A stretch of 64,000 nucleotides of DNA, from NCBI RefSeq assembly GCF_020447205.1, contig NZ_JAJAEL010000006.1, positions 62,001-126,000 of the forward strand, given 5' to 3'. The notes under the pieces are model-generated. The model saw only the letters and a program-made list of their open reading frames with translations. It made no database searches and was not told where the DNA came from. This DNA comes from Thalassolituus alkanivorans (GTDB lineage: Bacteria > Pseudomonadota > Gammaproteobacteria > Pseudomonadales > Oceanobacteraceae). Of the stretch, positions 53,712 to 61,000 are shown piece by piece (position 1 is the stretch's first letter; the number at the start of each line of letters is the position of its first letter). A program made the position numbers and the translations under genes.

Positions 53712-54422
53712 ATGAGCATAGTAGAGAACCAGCGCCGTTGTCGGATATTTGCTGCAATTTTCCTTGCTGCAATTCCGCTGCTGTACGCACCGGCGATCCA
53801 GGCTTCCGGTTGGCAACAGGATGTTGAACAACGCCTGCTTATTCGCTGGCAGGAAATCAGTGGTCATGAATCTGACAGTGCACTTTCCTTCCCGGGGCTG
53901 CCGGCAGACTACCAACTTCCCGATTGCGAGGGAGGCTTCGATCTGGCTCTGGTCAAACCTCTGCAGGCCGGGCGCAACGGACTTGAACTCAGCTGTAATA
54001 CGCCCTACTGGAAGCAGCACCTGGCCGTACAACTGCACATTTACAAAGCGGTTGCCGTACTACGGAAACCCGTCAGCGCCGGCCAGCCCCTGAACGCAGA
54101 TGATATTTCCATGGTGCGCCATGACACCGGAGAACTGACCAAAGGCTATTACCTCCATCCGGAAGATGTTCAGGAGCAGATCAACCGCCGCAGCCTGCGC
54201 GCCGGCACCGTACTCAGTCCGGACATGCTCGATCCTCCCGTCATCATAAACCGTGGCGAGAGGGTCAAAATCCGCGTCAACCGCCCGGGTATCCGCATTG
54301 AAATGAACGGTACCGCGCTGGAAAATGGCCGGCAGGACGAACGAATCCGGGTGCGTAATGAGCAGTCACAGAAAATCGTTTATGGCCGGGTGGCCGGACG
54401 GGGCTTAGTACAGGTCGAATAA
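53712..54422 (+). CDS. flgA: Flagellar P-ring assembly chaperone FlgA
   Basis: Periplasmic chaperone for FlgI. The 236 residues begin with a signal peptide (FAAIFLAAIPLLYAPAIQAS). The SAF domain starts near AVAVLRKPVSAGQPLNADDI and includes INRRSLRAGTVLSPDMLDPP and VINRGERVKIRVNRPGIRIE-like C-terminal strands. ATG 53712 is taken; a GTG two codons earlier is possible. No strong ribosome site is visible. It is just upstream of flgM, as in many gammaproteobacteria. Confidence 0.94.
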   Translation: MSIVENQRRCRIFAAIFLAAIPLLYAPAIQASGWQQDVEQRLLIRWQEISGHESDSALSFPGLPADYQLPDCEGGFDLALVKPLQAGRNGLELSCNTPYWKQHLAVQLHIYKAVAVLRKPVSAGQPLNADDISMVRHDTGELTKGYYLHPEDVQEQINRRSLRAGTVLSPDMLDPPVIINRGERVKIRVNRPGIRIEMNGTALENGRQDERIRVRNEQSQKIVYGRVAGRGLVQVE

Positions 54423-54438
54423 AATTTCAAAAAATTGC

Positions 54439-54465
54439 TAAAGTTCCAACTATGGCCGCCGATAA
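54439..54465 (+). promoter_or_regulatory. Sigma28 (FliA)-type promoter for flgMN
   Basis: TAAAG, 14 bases, GCCGATAA: an exact match to the FliA consensus. Expression of flgM from its own target sigma factor forms the known feedback loop. The predicted start of transcription is only a few bases before the AGGAG at 54475. Confidence 0.92.
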
Positions 54466-54485
54466 CACCTATGCAGGAGTGTAAA

Positions 54486-54812
54486 ATGCCTAACTGGCTC
54501 GGAGATTTGTCTATGAATATCAATAAGTTAACCGGTGGTGTAGATAACAGTTCACGCACCCGTAACGAACCGGTGAATAAAGACCCGGCACCAACCGCCA
54601 AAGCGCAGGAAAGCGCAGTCTTTACCGATCAGGTCAAGCTGAGCGCCAGCAGCAAAAGCATTCAGCAGGTTGAAGCAGAAATCCGTGAAATGCCTGACGT
54701 CGATGACGCAACCGTAGAACGCATTCGCGGAGCCATCGAAAAAGGCGAATACAAGATCGACTATGAAAAGCTGGCAGGAAAAATGCTTGATTTTGAGGAT
54801 CGTCTCAACTGA
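54486..54812 (+). CDS. flgM: Anti-sigma28 factor FlgM
   Basis: Binds and inhibits FliA until the hook is complete and FlgM is exported. From ATG 54486 it has 108 residues. The N-terminal half is disordered; the sigma-binding half is VKLSASSKSIQQVEAEIREM and RIRGAIEKGEYKIDYEKLAG. ATG 54486 has AGGAG six bases upstream; ATG 54513 (MNINKLTGGV) has GGAG eight bases upstream and looks more like known FlgM starts, so either may be used. Co-transcribed with flgN. Confidence 0.92.
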   Translation: MPNWLGDLSMNINKLTGGVDNSSRTRNEPVNKDPAPTAKAQESAVFTDQVKLSASSKSIQQVEAEIREMPDVDDATVERIRGAIEKGEYKIDYEKLAGKMLDFEDRLN

Positions 54813-54826
54813 AGCAGTGAACTCCT

Positions 54827-55297
54827 ATGAGCACAGACATCGCGCTATTCGCAGCTTTCCTGCAAACCGAGCTGGAATTAACCACGGGAATCCACGCGAT
54901 TCTTGAACAGGAACGGGATGCTCTGGCCAACAACGACCTGCAAGGCCTGCAAACACTCCAGCAGGAAAAAGCACTCTGCCTCCGCCAGTTACAGGATCAC
55001 GCCGAACAACGCCTTCTATGGATGAAAGCATCGGGCCTGCCACAATCTGCGCAATGCCTTCAGCATCCGGATATTGCCGCTGCGGCAAACATCCGCCTCC
55101 TATGGTCCAACCTTGAAAACCAGTACAAACAGAACCAGAAGCTATCGGTTCAGCTCTCCGATATCGTCCTTCACGCCCGTCATCGTACCCTGCAAAAACT
55201 TAAAATCTTGCGTGGTCAGCAGAATGATCCACACTTATATAACGATAAAGGGAAAGCAAGCAGCCTGAAGCAGGGACAAGGGTACATTCAGGTCTGA
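54827..55297 (+). CDS. flgN: Flagellar export chaperone FlgN
   Basis: Chaperone for FlgK and FlgL. The 156 residues are mainly coiled coil: FAAFLQTELELTTGIHAILE, LQGLQTLQQEKALCLRQLQD, NLENQYKQNQKLSVQLSDIV. It follows flgM by 14 bases. FlgK here is oversized, yet FlgN has an ordinary length. Confidence 0.9.
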   Translation: MSTDIALFAAFLQTELELTTGIHAILEQERDALANNDLQGLQTLQQEKALCLRQLQDHAEQRLLWMKASGLPQSAQCLQHPDIAAAANIRLLWSNLENQYKQNQKLSVQLSDIVLHARHRTLQKLKILRGQQNDPHLYNDKGKASSLKQGQGYIQV

Positions 55298-55319
55298 TCA
55301 TGTCTGGGAACCAAGGGCA

Positions 55320-56060
55320 ATGTCTGAGGAAAAAAATCAAGAATACCTGCTCGATGAACCGGAAGATATTTACGGAGCATTGCGCAAAATCGTCCTGATG
55401 GGCACACCGGTTAAAGTACGGATTGACGGCAGCGACGAAGAGTTCACCTCCGCCATTCCACAAACAGACTTTAAAAGCCGCAGCTTTTTCATGGACAAAG
55501 TCATTCCGCAACATGGCAATGATCTTATCCGGGCGGGAAAACGCTTTCATATAGAATGCGACAGTCAGGGTGTGCGTATTGAATTCCGCATGACCGGCCG
55601 GCTGAAGTACCAGCCCCAGAAAGAACAATACCGTGCGGAGTTTCCTGAACAGGTTCTGTATCTGCAGCGCCGTACTGCCTATCGCGTCGCCGTTCCACCT
55701 GCGCACAACATTTTGCTGAAAATTAAAATGAACGATGGTGAAGGCGATTTGCTCGGTCGTCTGCTTGATCTGTCATCAAGCGGCTTCAAAGCTCACTTCA
55801 GCGCTAATGTTAAAAAACGCCTGGAAGAGCAGCGTGATTTTCCTATCGCGCGGGTAAGATTTAACAAAGAAAACACCATGGACTGCAGCCTGGAAGCCCG
55901 TCATATCATCAATGATGACGAAGGCAATACTATCTGCGGCTTTGCCTTCACCATGATATCGGCCATGGCACAACGTTACCTCGACCGCCTGATCACCGAA
56001 TTTCAGTGGGAAGAGCGCCACCATAAAGACCTCGAAGAAGAATCTCTGGGCGACGTTTAA
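55320..56060 (+). CDS. ycgR: c-di-GMP-binding flagellar brake protein, YcgR/PilZ family
   Basis: Slows or biases the motor when c-di-GMP is high. The 246 residues contain a YcgR N-domain (PVKVRIDGSDEEFTSAIPQT) and a C-terminal PilZ domain with the ligand motifs RRTAYRV (RxxxR) near 122 and DLSSSGFKAHF (D/NxSxxG). It follows flgN by 22 bases and probably shares the flgM promoter. A hairpin (56068-56090) follows. Confidence 0.88.
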   Translation: MSEEKNQEYLLDEPEDIYGALRKIVLMGTPVKVRIDGSDEEFTSAIPQTDFKSRSFFMDKVIPQHGNDLIRAGKRFHIECDSQGVRIEFRMTGRLKYQPQKEQYRAEFPEQVLYLQRRTAYRVAVPPAHNILLKIKMNDGEGDLLGRLLDLSSSGFKAHFSANVKKRLEEQRDFPIARVRFNKENTMDCSLEARHIINDDEGNTICGFAFTMISAMAQRYLDRLITEFQWEERHHKDLEEESLGDV

Positions 56061-56067
56061 CAACAAA

Positions 56068-56090
56068 GGCTGACAGCACCGCTGTCAGCC
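56068..56090 (+). terminator. Hairpin after the PilZ gene
   Basis: A perfect 10-bp stem GGCTGACAGC with a 3-base loop lies 7 bases after the stop. It has no T run (GTTAAAAT follows), so it may be a weak terminator or a 3' stabiliser ahead of the tRNA gene. Confidence 0.5.
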
Positions 56091-56108
56091 GTTAAAATGC
56101 CCGCCCTT

Positions 56109-56184
56109 CTCCCTATAGCTCAACAGGATAGAGCATCCGCCTCCTAAGCGGACGATCGGGGTTCGAGTCCCTGTGGGGAGGCCA
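56109..56184 (+). tRNA. tRNA-Arg (anticodon CCT)
   Basis: All four arms fold by eye: acceptor CTCCCTA/TGGGGAG, D arm GCTC/GAGC, anticodon arm TCCGC-CTCCTAA-GCGGA with anticodon CCT, T arm CGGGG-TTCGAGT-CCCTG. The variable loop is short, the discriminator base is G and the CCA end is encoded. Length 76. It reads AGG codons. Confidence 0.97.
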
Positions 56185-56420
56185 CCAGGCCTGCGATTTT
56201 CAGCACGATAACGGCAAACAGTCTGAGAACACCGGCGTCTGCCAAACCTTCTGATTAATAATTAATCAATTCCCTTGCATTCAGCCTCGCGTAAGGATCT
56301 CCTTTACTCATAATGAAAGATCCGCTGCTGAAGTTCCTCAGCCTCAGTATCTTGAATAAAGCGCCCATTTATTTTTTACTACTGACAAACTAAAAAGTAT
56401 GCCCCAGCAGGAGTTCTTGT
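56185..56420. other. Intergenic region after tRNA-Arg
   Basis: A 236-bp A/T-rich stretch between the tRNA and the secreted-protein gene. No repeat of the tRNA 3' end, integrase or clear promoter was found. A CAGGAG ribosome site for the next gene lies at its end. Confidence 0.5.
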
Positions 56421-57194
56421 ATGCGCAGTACCGGTTTGGCCGTCTTATCTATGTTTCTGTATTCGGCAACCTCTATGGCAGATTTACCTCACACATTTTC
56501 CGCGAATACTCCGGCCAGAGCTTCTGAAGTAAATGAAAACTTCGAATATCTTGCAGGGCAGATTTCTGATCTGAAATCCGGAGACACTAACCAGTCTGGT
56601 TTTCAGTGCTCAGATAATGCTATCGACATTCCCTATACTTACTCAAAAAAAACCGCACCGCTCGGAACATCATTCTACCTTGGTGATACCGAATACCGCT
56701 TAACCAAATACAAAGTTGTCGATCCTGTAAACGGTGATATTTATCACATCACCTACCCGTTTCAGGTAACAGAGAAAGATGATGGTAGTCGCTATGTTAT
56801 GTTTTCTCCCGTGACCTTTATTCCCCTTGGGAGCAGCGACTATGTCTGCAATAACACCACTCTTTCCGGCTATCCCAGCGCCTACAATAAAAACATTGGC
56901 TTCAATGTAATCCGCAGCAAACATTATTCAAACTTCGGTGAAGATAGTCCCCATGAATTCAGAAACCACTATGAAAAGGCAAACGTATCGTTTTCAGCGA
57001 ATGTGGTTCTCGGAAACCGGATTATGTCGCTTGGTTTTATAAGCAATACGCTAAGACAGGCAAAGAAAGTCGTCAGTATAGGGGATTACGATTTTACTGA
57101 TGATGACGTCAGCGTTAATTCGGACTTTTCTGAGGAAATTACAGAGCTGAGTAACCTTCTGGATCACATTATCATTGAGAAGGTCAGCCCATGA
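56421..57194 (+). CDS. Secreted protein of unknown function
   Basis: The 257 residues begin with a signal peptide (AVLSMFLYSATSMA) followed by LPHTFSANTPARASEVNENF, a short motif seen at the mature N-terminus of assorted bacterial surface proteins. The rest is strand-rich, with two Cys (FQCSDNA and DYVCNNT) that could form a disulphide. No enzyme motif is seen. It overlaps the following lipoprotein gene by 4 bases, so the two probably act together at the cell surface. Confidence 0.75.
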   Translation: MRSTGLAVLSMFLYSATSMADLPHTFSANTPARASEVNENFEYLAGQISDLKSGDTNQSGFQCSDNAIDIPYTYSKKTAPLGTSFYLGDTEYRLTKYKVVDPVNGDIYHITYPFQVTEKDDGSRYVMFSPVTFIPLGSSDYVCNNTTLSGYPSAYNKNIGFNVIRSKHYSNFGEDSPHEFRNHYEKANVSFSANVVLGNRIMSLGFISNTLRQAKKVVSIGDYDFTDDDVSVNSDFSEEITELSNLLDHIIIEKVSP

Positions 57195-57601
57195 AACTGG
57201 CTTTTATTCTTGTTTTCTTTCTGACCTTAACCGCCTGCGGTGGTGCTGGCGGTTCCGGAGACAGTACACCGGAAGACAATATACCAACGGATACAGACAA
57301 CGGATCAGATAACTCCTCAGGCGGCGATACCGGCGACGGATCAGATAACTCCCCAGGCGGTGATACCGGCGACGGATCAGATAACTCCCCAGGCGGTGAT
57401 ACCGGCGACGGATCGGATAATTCCTCAGGTGGTGATACCGGCGACGGATCAGATGACTCCTCAGGCGGTGATACCGGTGACGGATCGGATAATTCATCAG
57501 GCGGCGATACCGGCGACGGATCAGATAACTCCTCAGGTGGCGACACAGACCAGACAGCAAGCTGGGATAAAGCCCGCTGGAATCAGTTTAACTGGCAGTA
57601 A
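57191..57601 (+). CDS. Lipoprotein with acidic tandem repeats
   Basis: The 136-residue product has a lipoprotein signal (LAFILVFFLTLTACGG; lipidated Cys at residue 16). Most of the mature part is a 12-residue repeat of the type GGDTGDGSDNSS, six full copies and part of a seventh, giving a flexible acidic stalk. It ends in an aromatic tail, DKARWNQFNWQ. No enzymatic domain is present. It may be a surface spacer or an anchor partner of the preceding secreted protein. Confidence 0.75.
   Translation: MKLAFILVFFLTLTACGGAGGSGDSTPEDNIPTDTDNGSDNSSGGDTGDGSDNSPGGDTGDGSDNSPGGDTGDGSDNSSGGDTGDGSDDSSGGDTGDGSDNSSGGDTGDGSDNSSGGDTDQTASWDKARWNQFNWQ
57302..57545 (+). repeat. 36-bp tandem repeat inside the lipoprotein gene
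   Basis: Units begin at 57302, 57338, 57374, 57410, 57446, 57482 and 57518; the last is partial. They differ by a few third-position and C/T changes and keep the reading frame, so copy number can vary without breaking the gene. Confidence 0.92.
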
Positions 57602-57612
57602 TCCGCAGAACA

Positions 57613-57632
57613 GCACGGCTTTCTGGCCGTGC
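57613..57632. terminator. Hairpin at the convergent junction
   Basis: A 7-bp stem GCACGGC/GCCGTGC with a 6-base loop lies 11 bases after the lipoprotein stop and 6 bases after the 157-aa gene on the other strand. The T runs are poor, so it is a weak call. Confidence 0.45.
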
Positions 57633-57638
57633 CGGTTC

Positions 57639-58112
57639 TTATACCGGATAAAACGGATATTCCTGTTTAAACAGCTCCAGCGAGAATTGCTCCCTGATCT
57701 GTTCAGAAAACTCCGCACGCCGTAAGCGGCGTGCGTCCACGCCCTGATATTGCAGCACAGACAAACACTCAAGGCATACGCCTTCGGTCTTTTTAGCCGA
57801 CAGCGCTCCGGTGCCAATCTGTAAACGATCCTGATGATGGCGCAACGCCTGCACTTTCTGACAATAGGCAAGATGATAATCCTGCTCATAAAAAAGCCAG
57901 ACACGGGTGTTTTTAAAGGCCAGGGTTTTATCTTTTAAGATACGTAATGCCTGCCCTTCGGCAGTCAGCATGCCGTTATCGAGAGCTTCACGCTCGGCAT
58001 AGGTCAGCTGACGGGCGGGATCGAATAATTCAAAGTTGCCCAAGGCATCGGTTCCCATGCGTTCACGCAGACGGTTAAAGCCTTCATCCTGAAAAAAGTC
58101 GGTAATCTTCAC
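57639..58112 (-). CDS. Small protein of unknown function coupled to a ZorA/ZorB-like pair
   Basis: The 157 residues start MKITDFFQDEGFNRLRERMG. There is no signal peptide or membrane helix. It is rich in charged residues and has Cys84 and a C-x-x-C pair (Cys113, Cys116) in VCLECLSVLQYQG, followed by the basic DARRLRRAEF. I do not recognise the family. Its ATG overlaps the stop of the OmpA-domain gene by 4 bases, so it is made with the motor pair. It is much shorter than the ZorC, ZorD or ZorE effectors of known Zorya systems. Confidence 0.8.
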   Translation of the reverse strand: MKITDFFQDEGFNRLRERMGTDALGNFELFDPARQLTYAEREALDNGMLTAEGQALRILKDKTLAFKNTRVWLFYEQDYHLAYCQKVQALRHHQDRLQIGTGALSAKKTEGVCLECLSVLQYQGVDARRLRRAEFSEQIREQFSLELFKQEYPFYPV

Positions 58113-58819
58113 GGCAATACCCGATCCAGAATGGTGGCAATCCGCCCTTCTGCATCAGTGCGGACTTTAAACTCCACCCGTCGTGAGCGCTCGTCATTTT
58201 CCACACCGTTATCGTCGCGCACAACTTTGGCTGATGACAGGCCATTCGCTGTCAGGTGAGATTTAAGCCAGTCTTTATTGCCGCTGACATCCGGTAATTC
58301 GAGCACGAAACCCAGAGCAGAACGCGTACGCTTTTGTGATAAATCCATATTGCGGATATAGGCATCATCATCACTCAGTGCACCGTACCAGGCGCTGGAG
58401 GTATGGCCCTCTATACGCACCTCGAGAATATCGTCACGGTATTTTTCACGGGTAATAATACCGATATAACGAGGAAAAAAGTCCGCCAGTATTGACTGAA
58501 ATTCCGGCTTAAGATCAGCGGCACCTTTATCGAACAGCACTTCGGTATTGTTAAAACGGAAGGTCAGGTCTTTATCCAGTTCCGCTCCCCAACGCTGCAT
58601 ATCATCAGCAAATTCGCTTTTTAAATCTTCGTATAACTGCACACGCAGATGATCGTACAGAATGGCGACGTCGCGTATTTTATCGCGCTCTTGTTCGACA
58701 TTAATCATGAAGACAATGGAAATCAGCATAAACACCATCATCAGGCCAGCCATTAAATCGGAAACGGCAACCCAGTGCCCTTCCTGCTCTTTCAGCTGCT
58801 CCAGTTCATTTTCATTCAT
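58109..58819 (-). CDS. OmpA/MotB-domain stator protein, ZorB-like
   Basis: The 236 residues carry one membrane helix near the N-terminus (SDLMAGLMMVFMLISIVFMI) with Asp21 at the proton-path position of MotB/ZorB proteins. A periplasmic OmpA-like domain follows (EVLFDKGAADLKPEFQSIL, RIEGHTSSAWYG, NMDLSQKRTRSALGFVLEL, ERSRRVEFKV). It overlaps the upstream ZorA-like gene by 8 bases. It is not the flagellar MotB: the plug and N-terminal segments differ and the partner has a long coiled tail. Confidence 0.87.
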   Translation of the reverse strand: MNENELEQLKEQEGHWVAVSDLMAGLMMVFMLISIVFMINVEQERDKIRDVAILYDHLRVQLYEDLKSEFADDMQRWGAELDKDLTFRFNNTEVLFDKGAADLKPEFQSILADFFPRYIGIITREKYRDDILEVRIEGHTSSAWYGALSDDDAYIRNMDLSQKRTRSALGFVLELPDVSGNKDWLKSHLTANGLSSAKVVRDDNGVENDERSRRVEFKVRTDAEGRIATILDRVLP

Positions 58820-60050
58820 CGATCTGTTCTGCCATTTGCACCAGTCGTTGCAGTTTCTCAGTCAGTGGTGAGTAATCACTGACAAATTTTTCGGACAACG
58901 CGGTCAGCTGCATACCAAAGGATTTCAGGGCTTTATTCAGCTCCTCTTCCATACTCTCATCCAGCACCACCACCTGACGTTCAACCCGCTCGCCAATCCG
59001 TTGTAGCTGCTGCAGACTTTGCTGCTGCTGATCCTGTAAACGCTGGCCACTGTCGGTCAGATTCTGTTGCAGTTGCTGCTCAATGCTCTGCTGCATTTTA
59101 CCCAGTTCATCAACCGCCCAGCGCTGCTGCATCTGTACGGCATCGGCCATTCCCTGAGTTAATGCAACAATACGGTCTTCAAGCTTCGGCAAACCATCGG
59201 CGGCGTGATTAACCAGGTCGGCCAGACTGCCAAGCTGTGACTGAAGATTCGCTCGCTGCGCCTCCAGACCATTCAGCAGGTCCTGCAACGACTCAGAAAT
59301 ACCGTTGAAAGCGTTGGCATGCTTTACCATATATTCGAACGCCTGACTGGCTTCCTGCATGGAGCCCGAGGTGCGCTCCTGTTCGGTAATCAGGGTATTT
59401 AACTGGTCTTTGTAATTCTGTTGCCACTCAAGCATGGCAATAACTGACTGGTTCAGGCGTTTGAAGTTATCGCCATACTGCTCATTAATTTTGGTATTGA
59501 ACTCACGCATTACGGCTTCAATCGCATTAACCAATGCTTTAGCGTTGGCTTCTGCCATGCGTTCCTGATAGCTGTCGAGGGCACCAATCACCTGATTCAT
59601 ACGCTCCAGAGTCTGCAGATGCTGACGCTGTAATAAATGCTGCAAACCGTTTTCCTGCTCCGGATTCATCTGGTCGGCAATATGCTTCAGTGAAGCATCC
59701 AGATCGTCGATGGTTGCCACCCGCGTCTGATTGACTTCACGCCGTCCGGTCTGTGCCAGAGCAGCGCGGATTTTCAGTGTCAGAGCACCCAGCAACCCCA
59801 CAATAGATGACCAGAACGCGGTTTTCAGACCGTCCATCAGCTTCGGTACACTGCCCTGAATATCAGTCGTATCAAAATGCCATAAGCCAAGAGCCACACC
59901 GAGGAACGTGCCGAAAATACCAATACTGGTCAGAATATTGGGGGCAATTTCAGCGGTGCGGTTGGAATAACGGTAAAAGTGGAAGAACAGGGACAGCGCC
60001 GCTATTGCGATCATCAGCCCCAGTGTCCATCCGGAAAACTGCTCCATCAT
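58812..60050 (-). CDS. MotA/TolQ/ExbB-type proton channel with long coiled-coil tail, ZorA-like
   Basis: From ATG 60050 it has 412 residues. A first membrane helix (GWTLGLMIAIAALSLFFHFY) is followed by the conserved channel part, TSIGIFGTFLGVALGLWHFD and LKTAFWSSIVGLLGALTLKI. A cytoplasmic tail of more than 250 residues is predicted coiled coil, rich in Gln and Glu. This layout matches ZorA of Zorya antiphage systems better than MotA or ExbB. The frame is open to 60185; ATG 60140 (AAGGGA close upstream) is an alternative start. It is divergent from a YbjQ-family gene. Confidence 0.85.
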   Translation of the reverse strand: MMEQFSGWTLGLMIAIAALSLFFHFYRYSNRTAEIAPNILTSIGIFGTFLGVALGLWHFDTTDIQGSVPKLMDGLKTAFWSSIVGLLGALTLKIRAALAQTGRREVNQTRVATIDDLDASLKHIADQMNPEQENGLQHLLQRQHLQTLERMNQVIGALDSYQERMAEANAKALVNAIEAVMREFNTKINEQYGDNFKRLNQSVIAMLEWQQNYKDQLNTLITEQERTSGSMQEASQAFEYMVKHANAFNGISESLQDLLNGLEAQRANLQSQLGSLADLVNHAADGLPKLEDRIVALTQGMADAVQMQQRWAVDELGKMQQSIEQQLQQNLTDSGQRLQDQQQQSLQQLQRIGERVERQVVVLDESMEEELNKALKSFGMQLTALSEKFVSDYSPLTEKLQRLVQMAEQIDE

Positions 60051-60196
60051 GAGTATCTGCTCTCTGGCCAGAGTGAGGTTTATTCCCAACAAGTCTAGTT
60101 CATGTTGGTTGTTTTGCTTCCCGGCTATAAAAACCGCCATATTCCCTTTTTCTGCCCCACAGGGCTTAATAAGGCGACCAAACACAAGGAGCCAGT

Positions 60197-60517
60197 ATGC
60201 TGATCAGTAATATGGAAGTCGTCCCCGGTAAAAAAATCGCCACCCATCTCGGACTGGTACAGGGCAGCACCGTGCGTGCCAAGCATGCAGGCCGTGACAT
60301 TATGGCAGGGCTGAAAAACATCTTTGGTGGTGAACTCAAAGGCTACACCGAGCTGTTATCCGAATCCCGCGATGAAGCTCTGCAGCGTCTGAGCGAACAG
60401 GCCCGCGCTCTGGGCGCCAATGCGGTAGTCAATGTGCGCTTTTCTACCTCATCCATCGCCGCCGGCGCTTCAGAAATATTCGTCTACGGCACAGCGGTCA
60501 TTGTGGAGGATCGCTGA
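60197..60517 (+). CDS. YbjQ/UPF0145 family protein
   Basis: The 106 residues match the YbjQ fold: TVRAKHAGRDIMAGLKNIFG, GELKGYTELLSESRDEALQR and ALGANAVVNVRFSTSSI. The family forms small pentamer-like oligomers of unknown role. A strong AAGGAG ribosome site precedes the ATG. Its stop overlaps the next gene's start by one base. Confidence 0.85.
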   Translation: MLISNMEVVPGKKIATHLGLVQGSTVRAKHAGRDIMAGLKNIFGGELKGYTELLSESRDEALQRLSEQARALGANAVVNVRFSTSSIAAGASEIFVYGTAVIVEDR

Positions 60518-60999
60518 TGGGTCAGCTGATTGTCTTTCTGACGCTGCTGGCGCTGGGCTATGGCTTTGGCCGGCTGGCAGAATCACGTCATTACCGCAGC
60601 ATTATTGCCCGCGAAGACGCCCTGCGCAGTCTGCTGGTACTACCAGACCGCATGCCACCCATTCAGTTTCAGAACCATGCCAGCACGCTGGTCACCGGCT
60701 CAGTGGTTATTTCGGTGGATTACTTTAAAACCGTTGCTGCAGGCTTACGTGGTTTATTTGGTGGCCGTGTGGGCGCCTATGAAAGCCTGCTGGATCGCGC
60801 CCGCCGCGAAGCCATTCTGCGCATGCAGGAAGAAGCGCAGAGCCTTGGAGCTGAGGCGGTGTTTAACCTCAAGTTCGAAACCAGCCGCATCGGCCAGAAT
60901 GCCGGACAGGGGTTAGGGTCGGTAGAGGTACTGGCATACGGAACGGCTCTTATTCCAGCACCGGTTTCTGCTTCAGCTGCGTCGGTAGTGGCACGCTGA
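60517..60999 (+). CDS. Membrane-anchored YbjQ-like protein
   Basis: The 160 residues have an N-terminal membrane helix (LIVFLTLLALGYGFGRLAE), then a YbjQ-like domain (DYFKTVAAGLRGLFGGRVGA, LDRARREAILRMQEEAQSLG, AEAVFNLKFETSRI). It looks like a duplication of the preceding gene with an added anchor. It is translationally coupled to it and followed directly by an M48 peptidase gene, so the three may form a membrane quality-control unit; that role is inference. Confidence 0.83.
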   Translation: MGQLIVFLTLLALGYGFGRLAESRHYRSIIAREDALRSLLVLPDRMPPIQFQNHASTLVTGSVVISVDYFKTVAAGLRGLFGGRVGAYESLLDRARREAILRMQEEAQSLGAEAVFNLKFETSRIGQNAGQGLGSVEVLAYGTALIPAPVSASAASVVAR

Positions 61000-61000
61000 G

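Noticed and set aside
56109-56420. tRNA-Arg as the attachment site of an integrated element
   Set aside because: No integrase gene and no direct repeat of the tRNA 3' end was seen in the following 8 kb.
57302-57545. Possible CRISPR array
   Set aside because: The units are contiguous 36-bp repeats with no unique spacers, and they lie inside a coding frame.
57184-57546. Minus-strand proline/serine repeat frame opposite the lipoprotein gene
   Set aside because: It is the antisense reading of the in-frame 36-bp repeat. The plus strand has a lipoprotein signal, a ribosome site and coupling to the upstream gene.
58109-60140. Flagellar stator MotA/MotB
   Set aside because: The channel protein has a long coiled-coil tail and lacks the MotA layout, and the partner differs from MotB at the N-terminus and plug; ZorA/ZorB is the closer match.
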